From Martelella lutilitoris (GTDB taxonomy: Bacteria; Pseudomonadota; Alphaproteobacteria; Rhizobiales; Rhizobiaceae), in NCBI RefSeq assembly GCF_016598595.1, contig NZ_CP066788.1, positions 1-64,000 of the forward strand: a stretch of DNA of 64,000 bases. Direction: 5' to 3'. Under the pieces are notes generated by a model. The model saw only the letters and a program-made list of their open reading frames with translations, ran no database searches and was not told the origin of the DNA. Numbering within the stretch: the stretch's first letter is position 1; each line of letters starts with the position of its first letter. Below, in pieces: positions 8,148 to 15,803 of the stretch. A program made the position numbers and the translations under genes.

Positions 8148-10039
8148 CAGAACGCCCTTTCTTCGATGGCTTGCGCCTCGGACTGAAATGCGGCCCAGCT
8201 TGCCTCTGCGGCGGCCCAATTGTCGGCGCGGACTTCTGCGCCAACTGCAGCCAGGTGTTCTGCGAGGGAGTAGATCTCCGGGCGTGCGACAAGGTTCGCC
8301 ATGGTGCCAGCATCCGCTGCAAGATCGGCGGCGACGGTATCAGTCAGGAGCAGGATGTGCTGAGTGTCCCGGCGCGGCAGAAGGGTATCGAGGGTGGAGG
8401 CAAAGGTTGTCAGCTCCGCAAAAGCCAACCGGAATGGCGTATTCTCGGTGTCGAAGTCCTCATAAGGTTCATCCGCCGCGCCAACGGTCTCAAGGTAAGC
8501 GGTGAGATCGGCGCGCTCGGACTCGCTGAGGCCAAGGCTCTTGGTCGTGTCGAACCAGTTGACAACGGCGGCCAGCGTCGGCATCGAGCCGTCGTGGAAA
8601 TAGGGCGCGGTATAGACGGTCCCGAGCAGGGTCGGCGTGTCCAGCGCCCCGCCGCGCGACCCTTCATAGGCCGGGATGACCGATCCTATGTCATGTGCCT
8701 GCCGGTCCAGGAAATTGCCATCTGGCACATGACAACTGGCGCATGATTTGCCGTTCAGCCCGTCAAAAGGCTGGTTGAAGATCGCCGCGCCGCGCTGTGC
8801 CGCCTCAGGCGCGGCCTCGGTCAGGCGGCCGTCGCCGGTTAGCATCGCGTTCGGCAGAAAGTCGAACTCGGTCATGTACGCGACGAGGGCGTCCAGCATG
8901 AAGGGCGTCGGCTCGGCCCCAGCGAATTCGTTGACGATCACGTTGCGGGTGAAATCGCGAATGCTGGCAAACCGGCCGTCACGGCCATAAGGACCCGTAA
9001 ACCGCAGGCCGCGCAGGCTGGGAATGTCGATCGGGTCGGCGCGGCGGTCGTTGAACATCGGATTGAAGAAGGCACCGTCCACATCCACTGCTCCGGGTTG
9101 ATGGCTGGCGCCGGGAATGAAGAAACGCTGGTTGATATCCGAACGGTTGTGGCAGGTCGAGCAGGCGATGCCAATTTCACGCGCCGGGCCGCTGAATATT
9201 TCGGGGCAGTCGAACAGCATGTCGCCATAGGCGATGAGCGGCAGGTCGGTCTCATCTATGCCTTGCTCCTCGAAACCCAGTACAAGCAGGGGCAACGGAT
9301 CCTGATCGAAGATGTCAGAGCCCGGAGGCAGCGTCGCGGGAAGCGTTACCGCACGGCCGCTGAGGGCGATGGTTTCCGGCACGGCGGTGAGGGTTGTGCG
9401 CGGTGCAAAATCGGCGACGCGGTAGTTCGCGGCGAGATAGTCGGAAACAACCACCCGCGCTGTCGCCATTGCGTTGAGATCGGGTTCGGTCGCTCCAGCA
9501 CCCAGCACCCCGGTGGAGCCGGTGGCACTGGACAGCTCCAGCCAGGCCCGTCCGAGCGCGCGGGCCGCTTCAGGGTCGGCGGCGGCGAGATGATCCTCGA
9601 TTGCGCGATAAAGCTCTCGGGCCGTGCGTACCGCCTGCTGGGCTGCAGCGGGGCTCTCGGCCGCCAACGCCGCGTCAAGCTCTTCGTCGATGCGGGCGGA
9701 GATAATACGCGTCGCGGCCTCGAAAACCGCTGCCCGATCTTCGCGCGCGATGGCAGCTGTCAGCGGCTCGGTCGGTAGGGAGCTTTGGCCCGCGAGCCAA
9801 TCGAGCGCACCTTGCGTGTATTCCGATCCGCGATAGGGCTCCTCCCAGGCGCGCCCCAATTCATCCCAAGGCACGGGAGTAAGATTGCCCAGAAACAGGG
9901 TCAGCCGGTAGGCGGCAGCCTCGGGTAGCCAAGGGGTATCTCTGGCCGGGGTCGCCATGGCCGGCCCGGCGAGCAGACCGATCCCCAGCCCAAAGCCGAA
10001 GACGAGAGCTAGTAATTTGATACGCACACGCGCCTCCAT
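8147..10039 (-). CDS. Di-haem cytochrome c peroxidase/MauG-like protein with extra N-terminal domain
   Basis: This 630-aa exported protein has a signal peptide (1-30, cleavage near AMA-TPA) and two haem c sites, CSTCH at 293-297 and CASCH at 433-437, in the order and spacing of bacterial di-haem cytochrome c peroxidases. The peroxidase half covers about 240-530. The long Ala-rich N-terminal region (30-230) and a C-terminal helical tail are additions to the usual 320-350 aa enzyme. The family reduces hydrogen peroxide in the periplasm with electrons from cytochrome c, or modifies partner proteins as MauG does. It heads the operon with the PhnDCE-type transporter. Confidence 0.82.
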   Translation of the reverse strand: MEARVRIKLLALVFGFGLGIGLLAGPAMATPARDTPWLPEAAAYRLTLFLGNLTPVPWDELGRAWEEPYRGSEYTQGALDWLAGQSSLPTEPLTAAIAREDRAAVFEAATRIISARIDEELDAALAAESPAAAQQAVRTARELYRAIEDHLAAADPEAARALGRAWLELSSATGSTGVLGAGATEPDLNAMATARVVVSDYLAANYRVADFAPRTTLTAVPETIALSGRAVTLPATLPPGSDIFDQDPLPLLVLGFEEQGIDETDLPLIAYGDMLFDCPEIFSGPAREIGIACSTCHNRSDINQRFFIPGASHQPGAVDVDGAFFNPMFNDRRADPIDIPSLRGLRFTGPYGRDGRFASIRDFTRNVIVNEFAGAEPTPFMLDALVAYMTEFDFLPNAMLTGDGRLTEAAPEAAQRGAAIFNQPFDGLNGKSCASCHVPDGNFLDRQAHDIGSVIPAYEGSRGGALDTPTLLGTVYTAPYFHDGSMPTLAAVVNWFDTTKSLGLSESERADLTAYLETVGAADEPYEDFDTENTPFRLAFAELTTFASTLDTLLPRRDTQHILLLTDTVAADLAADAGTMANLVARPEIYSLAEHLAAVGAEVRADNWAAAEASWAAFQSEAQAIEERAF

Positions 10040-10047
10040 CCCGATTC

Positions 10048-10066
10048 TTAGCTAAGGCTAACTTAT
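10048..10066. promoter_or_regulatory. DtxR/MntR-like operator between peroxidase operon and regulator gene
   Basis: The 19 bases TTAGCTAAGGCTAACTTAT agree at about 15 positions with the textbook DtxR/IdeR consensus TTAGGTTAGGCTAACCTAA. The site overlaps the -10 box of the peroxidase promoter and lies 54 bases upstream of the divergent DtxR/MntR-family gene. Its position is ideal for metal-dependent repression of the peroxidase-transporter operon and possibly for autoregulation. Confidence 0.6.
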
Positions 10067-10091
10067 ACATCCTTGACCAACATATTGTCAA
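10062..10091 (-). promoter_or_regulatory. Sigma-70-type promoter of the peroxidase-PhnDCE operon
   Basis: On the minus strand a perfect -35 box TTGACA (10086-10091) stands 18 bases from TATAAG (10062-10067). The -10 box lies inside the DtxR-like operator, so bound regulator would block RNA polymerase. The start codon is at 10039. Confidence 0.6.
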
Positions 10092-10119
10092 TCGGGCAGC
10101 GATCCGGCATTGTCCTCTG

Positions 10120-10578
10120 ATGATTGACCAAACTTCACAGTCTAGCGACGATCTCGCGCCGGACAGCCGCGCCCCCGAAGCACAAGCCAACGGGTTCGCG
10201 ACCGTACGCGAGGCGCGGCGTAACGAGTTGGCCGAAGATTATGTCGAACTGATCGCCGACCTGATCCACCAGTATGGCGAGGCACGTCCGGTCGATATCG
10301 CCGAGCGGTTTGGCGTTCGCGCGCCGACCGTGACCAAAACGCTGAACCGCTTGGCGCGCGAAGGACTGATCACCCGCGAGAAGTACCGTTCAGTGTTCCT
10401 GACGGAAGCAGGTCGGACGCTGGCACAGGAATGCCGCCGTCGCCACGAAATCGTACTGCGGTTCCTGATCCGTCTCGGACTTGACCCCGAAACGGCGGAG
10501 CGTGATGCCGAGGGGATTGAACATCATGTCAGCGAGCAGACACTCGCCCTGTTCGAATCCTATGCCAATCGGCCCTAG
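10120..10578 (+). CDS. mntR: DtxR/MntR-family metal-dependent regulator
   Basis: This 152-aa protein has a winged helix-turn-helix (about 40-100, VDIAERFGVRAPTVTKTLNRLAREGLI) and the DtxR-family dimerisation helix with metal ligands (RRRHEIVLRFLIRLGLDPETAERDAEGIEHHVSE). The length and the absence of a third SH3-like domain fit MntR and not DtxR/IdeR. It is divergent from the peroxidase-PhnDCE operon and shares with it a DtxR-like box. It is not next to an mntH or sitABCD gene, so it may control the adjacent transporter. The symbol is by family resemblance. Confidence 0.85.
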   Translation: MIDQTSQSSDDLAPDSRAPEAQANGFATVREARRNELAEDYVELIADLIHQYGEARPVDIAERFGVRAPTVTKTLNRLAREGLITREKYRSVFLTEAGRTLAQECRRRHEIVLRFLIRLGLDPETAERDAEGIEHHVSEQTLALFESYANRP

Positions 10579-10585
10579 CGGAACC

Positions 10586-11239
10586 TCACGTACTCTCGAC
10601 CGCGCTGCGGACTTCAGCGATGAGGCCGTCCAAACTGGGTTCCGATAGTTCGCGCCCGTTTAGAAAAAAGGTGGGAGTCTGACGGATACCCACCGCTTCG
10701 ACATCTGCCTTATCCTGGTTCAGAATTGCTGTAATTCCGGGAAACAACCTGTCGCTCTTGGCCCGTTCCAGATCAAGACCGGCAGCCGCCGCGATCTGCC
10801 AGGCCAAGTCCATACGCGGTGCACCGTGCACAGCCCATGCTGGTTGCTGCTTCAGGATGGCATTGAGCACAGGTTCAAACTTGTCCTGCATTCGTGCGGT
10901 CTCCAGGATACGCACCGCCTCGTCCGATCCTTCATGAAACACAGTGTAGCGCATGACGACGCGCACCTGCTCCGGGAACTCCTCGCGTATTGCCTGAACT
11001 GCCGGATGAAAGGCCCTGCAGGCCTCGCAGGAGGGATCAAAAAATTCAACAAGGGTGACCGGAGCCTCATCGGGGCCGAAGCTTGGCGAATAATCTCGAA
11101 TCAACTGCGCCTCATCAACTGCCGGGGTTACTGCCTCGGCCTCGGTCAATTGTTGGCGCCGGGTCAGGAAGAAGGCGCCGCTACCGAAAGCGGCTAGCCC
11201 GAGAGCCGAAGCTCCAATCAAGAGAGTGCGTCTGTTCAT
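10586..11239 (-). CDS. DsbA-family thiol:disulfide oxidoreductase
   Basis: This 217-aa protein has an N-terminal leader or anchor (NRRTLLIGASALGLAAFGSG) and a thioredoxin-fold domain with the active site Cys71-Glu-Ala-Cys74 (FFDPSCEACRAFHP) and a cis-proline loop (RQTPTFFLNG). It introduces or isomerises disulfides in exported proteins. The start is the ATG at 11239, which overlaps the dsbB stop by four bases; a longer upstream frame runs through dsbB and is not coding. It ends the ATPase-ICMT-lspA-dsbB-dsbA operon and converges on the MntR gene with seven bases between them. Confidence 0.88.
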   Translation of the reverse strand: MNRRTLLIGASALGLAAFGSGAFFLTRRQQLTEAEAVTPAVDEAQLIRDYSPSFGPDEAPVTLVEFFDPSCEACRAFHPAVQAIREEFPEQVRVVMRYTVFHEGSDEAVRILETARMQDKFEPVLNAILKQQPAWAVHGAPRMDLAWQIAAAAGLDLERAKSDRLFPGITAILNQDKADVEAVGIRQTPTFFLNGRELSEPSLDGLIAEVRSAVEST

Positions 11240-11673
11240 GCGCGTCTTCCTTTCGATAGAACAAGGCAACTGAGGATCGCTCCAAAGGCGATCAGGGATA
11301 GATAGGGAATGGGCAGGCCAAGGATGGTCTGTGCCTGATCGGTGCAGGACGGCCCGGTTTTTGCACAAGGCGTGACAGCCTCTTGGATCCAGCCGGAGTA
11401 AAGGCCGGAATGCCAACCCGCCAACATCAGGCCGGCCGCTGCCAACGGCAGGCCGTAGGGTCGGGCCATGCCGTCGGCGCGCCAGATCGAAAGGCCGACG
11501 ATGGGCACCAGGGGAAACATGGCAATGCGTTGGTACCAGCAAAGAGTACAGGGCATCTGTCCGAGCACTTCCCCAATGAAGAGAGCGCCAAGTGTTGCGG
11601 CCAGAGCGATAACGAACGCCGCCAGCAAGGGCATATCCTCGCCGGACAATGATTGAGGGTCAGGATTGGTCAA
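11236..11673 (-). CDS. dsbB: DsbB/BdbC-family disulfide bond formation protein
   Basis: This 145-aa membrane protein has four predicted transmembrane helices, the periplasmic pair Cys42/Cys45 (PCTLCWYQR) and the second pair Cys103/Cys110 (TPCAKTGPSC). DsbB re-oxidises DsbA and passes electrons to quinone. I favour a TTG start at 11673 because AAGGA lies eight bases upstream and it overlaps the lspA end; an ATG at 11634 is possible but cuts into the first helix. It is paired with the DsbA-like gene directly downstream, so the two form a dedicated oxidation system. Confidence 0.85.
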   Translation of the reverse strand: MTNPDPQSLSGEDMPLLAAFVIALAATLGALFIGEVLGQMPCTLCWYQRIAMFPLVPIVGLSIWRADGMARPYGLPLAAAGLMLAGWHSGLYSGWIQEAVTPCAKTGPSCTDQAQTILGLPIPYLSLIAFGAILSCLVLSKGRRA

Positions 11674-12145
11674 CGACGGTGTCCTTAGATCGGTGTGAAG
11701 CGAATGTGGCGAACACGATAAACAGAGCGCCAAACGTAATCGCAATATCGGCTGTGTTAAAAGTTGGCCAGCGCCAGCCCTGAAAAGAGAGATCTATGAA
11801 ATCAGTGACCGCGCCCTGTCGCAACCGATCAACCACATTGCCAAGCGCGCCACCCACTATCAGAGAAAATCCGATCTGTTCGACCGGGTGACGCGCCCGA
11901 AATGCCATGATGGCGAGGACCACGGTCAAGGTGCCGGTCAGCGCGGCCATGACCAGCGGTTTACCAGCCATGAGGTCAGAGAACAGACCAAAGCTCACCC
12001 CTACATTAAAGCCGAGCGTCAGATCCAATCCGGGCAAAACTGCCACTGAATTACCCTGCAAGAGCAGCGACAAGGCCGCCGCCTTGGTCAGTTGATCAGT
12101 GGTTGTTGTGGCTCCGATCAATGCCCACACCCACCGAGCGTTCAT
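11660..12145 (-). CDS. lspA: Lipoprotein signal peptidase (signal peptidase II)
   Basis: This 161-aa membrane protein has four helices and the catalytic aspartate motifs of LspA: GGALGNVVDRL and the downstream VTDFIDL. It removes lipoprotein signal peptides in the inner membrane. Its start codon overlaps the stop of the methyltransferase-like gene by ATGA. A plasmid-type, operon-embedded lspA next to a heavy-metal ATPase is known from mobile metal-resistance modules, where it is an accessory copy and not the chromosomal housekeeping gene. Confidence 0.9.
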   Translation of the reverse strand: MNARWVWALIGATTTTDQLTKAAALSLLLQGNSVAVLPGLDLTLGFNVGVSFGLFSDLMAGKPLVMAALTGTLTVVLAIMAFRARHPVEQIGFSLIVGGALGNVVDRLRQGAVTDFIDLSFQGWRWPTFNTADIAITFGALFIVFATFASHRSKDTVVDQS

Positions 12146-12765
12146 GGCCTTATACCGCGACGCATGCTAACCCAACGCGGCACAGTTGCGGCATACTGCT
12201 CATAATCCCGCCCCAACGCTTGGCTAAGTATAGCCTCCTCGGAACGAACCTGTATCGAGGCTGACCAGAAAAAGATCAGCGGGGCAAGAATCGTCGGGAT
12301 TGCTGGAACCGCTAGACTGATACCGGCCAGAAGCATGAATTGACCGACAAAGGTGGGATTGCGGCTGAACCGATAGAGTCCGTCCGAGACGAGGTTGCCG
12401 GTCGCTCCCTCGGTTACACCAACGCGCCACGAGCTCCCCATCGACATTTGCGCCGCGAAGGCAAGCATCGCGCCGACCCCTGCTACGAACACGCCGATCA
12501 GACCAAGCGCTGCTGTAGAGCCTCGGCTCCAGAACGGATCCATCTCGCGCAAGACAGGCATCACCAACCAAAGTAGCGGCGCAACAGAAGCCAGAACAAA
12601 GGCCGCACGGAACCCCATTGCGGCCCATCGGTCACGTCCCCTGGCACGGCCAAACAGCCATACCGGCTTTCCCGCTGCCCGTGCTGCGATCGCGCTGCCC
12701 CAGAAGAAGAGGGAAAGGTAGCCAAAAAGAAGGACCAGCACGGACCAACCAAAGCTGGAAATCAT
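12142..12765 (-). CDS. Isoprenylcysteine carboxyl methyltransferase-like membrane protein
   Basis: This 207-aa membrane protein has five or so helices. The C-terminal block (LVSDGLYRFSRNPTFVGQFMLLAGI and ALGRDYEQYAATVPRW) is the ICMT/phospholipid methyltransferase signature for binding S-adenosylmethionine. Its bacterial substrate is unknown. It starts at 12765, five bases from the ATPase stop, and overlaps lspA. Similar methyltransferases occur beside metal-efflux ATPases, so a role in membrane adaptation during metal stress is an inference. Confidence 0.75.
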   Translation of the reverse strand: MISSFGWSVLVLLFGYLSLFFWGSAIAARAAGKPVWLFGRARGRDRWAAMGFRAAFVLASVAPLLWLVMPVLREMDPFWSRGSTAALGLIGVFVAGVGAMLAFAAQMSMGSSWRVGVTEGATGNLVSDGLYRFSRNPTFVGQFMLLAGISLAVPAIPTILAPLIFFWSASIQVRSEEAILSQALGRDYEQYAATVPRWVSMRRGIRP

Positions 12766-12769
12766 GATA

Positions 12770-15013
12770 TCAGGCCTCCTGCTCTGGATTGAACCGCAGC
12801 AGCCGCAACGCGTTCAGCGTGACGAGCACCGTCGCTCCGGTATCGGCCATAATCGCGATCCAGAGACCGGTCAGCCCCAAAACGGATGTCACGAGGAAGA
12901 CCGCTTTCAGACCGAGCGCAATGGTAACGTTCTGGCGAATGTTGGCCATTGCCGCACGGGTAAGCCGGATGGTCGCCGGAATGTCGGTCACCCGGTCACG
13001 CAGGATGGCCGCATCGGCCGTTTCGAGCGCGACATCGGTCCCCGATCCCATGGCTACGCCAACGCTTGCCTGCTTGAGGGCTGGGGCGTCATTAATGCCG
13101 TCACCGATCATCATCACGCCGCCATGTTCGCTCATGTCGCGAATGGCTTTAAGCTTGTCTTCGGGCATCATGTCGGCCTGATATTCCATGCCCAGGTTTT
13201 GCGCTATTGCCGCTGCCGTACGCGGATTGTCTCCGGTCAGGATGATGGGTGTAATACCGATGGCTCTCAGCTGGCGAACCGCTTCGGGCGCATCGGAGCG
13301 CGGTTCGTCACGCACAGCGATAATGCCGAGCGGGGTCTTCTCGCGGAAGACCACCACAGCGGTCTTGCCCTCTTCCTCAAACGTTGTGGTCTGGGCGAGG
13401 TCAGACTCGTCAATGCCGGCGTTCTCCCTGGCATATCCGGGCGAAGCCACCCAAGCGGAAGCGCCTCCCACAGTGGCGGTCACACCCTTGCCCATCAGCG
13501 CCTTTGCATCGCGTGCCGGTGGGATCACTATGCCTTCTTCCTCGGCCTTGCGCAAAATGGCGACAGCCAAGGGATGGCTAGAGCCGCCTTCTACGCCCGC
13601 CGCGACAGAGAGAAGCTCGGCCTCGGTTGTTTTTCCCAAAGTCACGACGTCTGTCACCACCGGTCGCCCATGGGTCAACGTCCCGGTCTTGTCGAAGGCC
13701 ACGCGGCTCACCTTGGCAGTCGCTTCAATCACGGCGCCGCCTTTCAAGAGAAGGCCCCGCCGCGCACCGGTGGAAAGTGCCGAAGCGATGGAGGCGGGAA
13801 CCGAGATCACGAGGGCACAGGGGCAACCTATCAACAAGAGCGCCAGCCCGCGGTAAACCCAGGTATCCCAAGGCTGGCCAAAAGCCAGTGGCGGCACGAG
13901 CACGACCAGCGCCGCGACAGTGACGATTGCAGGCATGTACCAGCGGCTGAAGCGGTCGATAAACCGCTCGGTCGGCGCGCGAGCCTCCTCGGCCTCTTCC
14001 ACGAGGCGAATGATGCGTGAGATGGTGTTGTCTTCGGCGGCTTTGGTTACGGTAATCCGCAGGGCGGCTTCGGTATTGATCGATCCTGCAAATACAGGAT
14101 CGCCCGGACCTTTGTTCACCGGCACACTTTCACCAGTTACCGGACTGTCGTCCACCCCGGAGGTGCCTTCTGTGATCTCGCCGTCTGCCGGAATACGATC
14201 GCCGGGACGGACGAGCACGATCTGTCCTATAGCAAGACTTGCTGCCGGCACTTCGCGTGTGACGCCGTCCATTTCCAGAAGCGCCGTTTTCGGGACGAGA
14301 TTGGCAAGCGCCCGTATCCCGTCGCGCGCCTTGCCTGCCGCCACGCCTTCCAGGACTTCGCCCACTGCAAAGAGGAAAACAACCAGTGCCGCCTCTTCCG
14401 CCGCATTGATGAACAGTGCGCCGATAGCGGCAACCGTCATGAGGCTTTCGATGGTGAAAGGCTGCCCCACGCGCAAAGCGACAAACGCGCGGCGGGCAAT
14501 GGGGGTAACTCCGATCAGACACGCGGCGACAAAGGCCCAGTTTCCCACCTCTGGCACAATCAGTTCCACTCCCCAGGCTATCATGAGAAGCAAGGCGGTA
14601 AAAATCACCAGTCTGCCCTTGGCCGTCTGGTACCACCGCTTGCCTCGATCTGCGGGATCGTCATGTACGTGTCCGGGACTGCCATGACCGGAATGATCTT
14701 TTGCCTTGCCGCCGGCCTGGGAGTGGCCGGTACAGCTTGCACTCTGATCGACAGCTTCGTCCTGCACCGCCGTCGCGACGCGCGGTTCGATACCGTAACC
14801 GAGCGCACGAACAGTTCTTTCAACCTTGTCGCGGCCGGTTTCACCTTCGTCCAGCGTCAGGCGCAGGCGTTCGGACATAATGCCGACCTCGACGCCGGTG
14901 ACTCCTGGCAGCCTTGCCACGGCGTCCTTGACCTTCGTCGCACAAGACCCGCAGTCCATGCCAGATACAGTCCAGTCGCAACTGATTCCCTTTTTTGCTT
15001 CCGTTTCCGACAC
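12770..15013 (-). CDS. Heavy-metal-translocating P1B-type ATPase (Zn/Cd/Pb type)
   Basis: This 747-aa pump has an N-terminal heavy-metal-associated domain (GMDCGSC at about 18-24), a His-rich linker (GHGSPGHVHDDP), the membrane metal site CPC (near 397), the phosphorylation motif DKTGTLTHG (near 439) and the hinge GDGINDAPAL. CPC together with the partner MerR type suggests Zn, Cd or Pb efflux and not Cu. I use the GTG at 15013, which has GAAGGA six bases upstream. The frame opens at 15064, but that GTG lies between the -10 box and the predicted transcription start and has no spaced ribosome-binding site. It is the first gene of the five-gene operon down to dsbA. Confidence 0.92.
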   Translation of the reverse strand: MSETEAKKGISCDWTVSGMDCGSCATKVKDAVARLPGVTGVEVGIMSERLRLTLDEGETGRDKVERTVRALGYGIEPRVATAVQDEAVDQSASCTGHSQAGGKAKDHSGHGSPGHVHDDPADRGKRWYQTAKGRLVIFTALLLMIAWGVELIVPEVGNWAFVAACLIGVTPIARRAFVALRVGQPFTIESLMTVAAIGALFINAAEEAALVVFLFAVGEVLEGVAAGKARDGIRALANLVPKTALLEMDGVTREVPAASLAIGQIVLVRPGDRIPADGEITEGTSGVDDSPVTGESVPVNKGPGDPVFAGSINTEAALRITVTKAAEDNTISRIIRLVEEAEEARAPTERFIDRFSRWYMPAIVTVAALVVLVPPLAFGQPWDTWVYRGLALLLIGCPCALVISVPASIASALSTGARRGLLLKGGAVIEATAKVSRVAFDKTGTLTHGRPVVTDVVTLGKTTEAELLSVAAGVEGGSSHPLAVAILRKAEEEGIVIPPARDAKALMGKGVTATVGGASAWVASPGYARENAGIDESDLAQTTTFEEEGKTAVVVFREKTPLGIIAVRDEPRSDAPEAVRQLRAIGITPIILTGDNPRTAAAIAQNLGMEYQADMMPEDKLKAIRDMSEHGGVMMIGDGINDAPALKQASVGVAMGSGTDVALETADAAILRDRVTDIPATIRLTRAAMANIRQNVTIALGLKAVFLVTSVLGLTGLWIAIMADTGATVLVTLNALRLLRFNPEQEA

Positions 15014-15066
15014 ATTTTTTCCTTCGCTCAACAGGGGTTTCTCGGGCTTGATATCGTCAGCCACCC

Positions 15067-15097
15067 CTTTTAATGTCTCTAGCTACTGTAGCTTCAA
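15067..15097 (-). promoter_or_regulatory. MerR-type promoter/operator of the P1B-ATPase operon
   Basis: On the minus strand TTGAAG (15092-15097) and TAAAAG (15067-15072) are 19 bases apart. The spacer contains the dyad AGCTACTGTAGCT (15081-15093, plus-strand reading), a perfect 6-1-6 palindrome, which is the expected binding site for the divergent MerR gene at 15108. The predicted transcript begins near 15060, which excludes the upstream GTG at 15064 as translation start. Confidence 0.7.
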
Positions 15098-15107
15098 GAG
15101 AAAAATT

Positions 15108-15548
15108 ATGCTGACCATTGGAAAACTTGGGCAGGCGGCGGGGGTCAAGGTGCCAACGATCCGCTACTATGAGCAAATCGGCTTGTTGCCGGCGGCTGAG
15201 CGCAGCGCTGGCAACCAGAGGCTCTACAGCCGTAAGGCGCTTGACCGTCTAACCTTCGTCCGACATGCGCGTGAACTTGGTTTTACGCTTGACGCAATCC
15301 GCGATCTGCTCAGCCTCTCTGACCATCCTGATCAGCCGTGCGCAGCAGCCGATGCGATAGCCAAAGCTCAATTGGCGGAAATAGAGAAACGCCTCGCACG
15401 TCTCGCCTCGCTGAAAGTTGAACTCAATCGCATGGTTGTGCAGTGCGCAGGTGGCAAGATTGCAGATTGCCGAGTTATTGAGGTGTTGAGCGATCATTCG
15501 CTTTGTGCGACCGATCACCGTCACTTGCAGGACGAAAAGGATCATTAA
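15108..15548 (+). CDS. MerR-family heavy-metal-responsive regulator (ZntR/CadR/PbrR type)
   Basis: This 146-aa protein has the MerR winged helix (MLTIGKLGQAAGVKVPTIRYYEQIGLL), a long dimerisation helix, and metal-binding cysteines Cys78, Cys113, Cys121 and Cys133 in positions that match Zn/Cd/Pb-sensing members (Cys77/112/119 pattern). The His-rich tail (DHRHLQDEKDH) may add ligands. It is divergent from the P1B-ATPase and separated from it by the MerR-type promoter. The start ATG at 15108 follows directly on the operator. It may also act at the SCO operon, whose promoter is very similar. Confidence 0.9.
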   Translation: MLTIGKLGQAAGVKVPTIRYYEQIGLLPAAERSAGNQRLYSRKALDRLTFVRHARELGFTLDAIRDLLSLSDHPDQPCAAADAIAKAQLAEIEKRLARLASLKVELNRMVVQCAGGKIADCRVIEVLSDHSLCATDHRHLQDEKDH

Positions 15549-15803
15549 TCCGTTTGGATTGTTTATCATCCATGCGGCGGCACCGCTGGTTGAAATGGGT
15601 GGCTTATTGCCTGCTGGGCTTCGATGGCGCTGGGGGGAGAGGGTCCTGTGGCCGCTGGCAGCCGCAGGACAACGGCTGGACACTCCGTTCTGAAAGGCGC
15701 TGAAAACAATGTTCTTGGGGCTGGCATGTATGCACTGCGGAAGCGAGAGAGTTCAGAAATATCCGTCGCTTGACGGTCGGCGAACAAGGTGAGGTTGAAA
15801 AGC

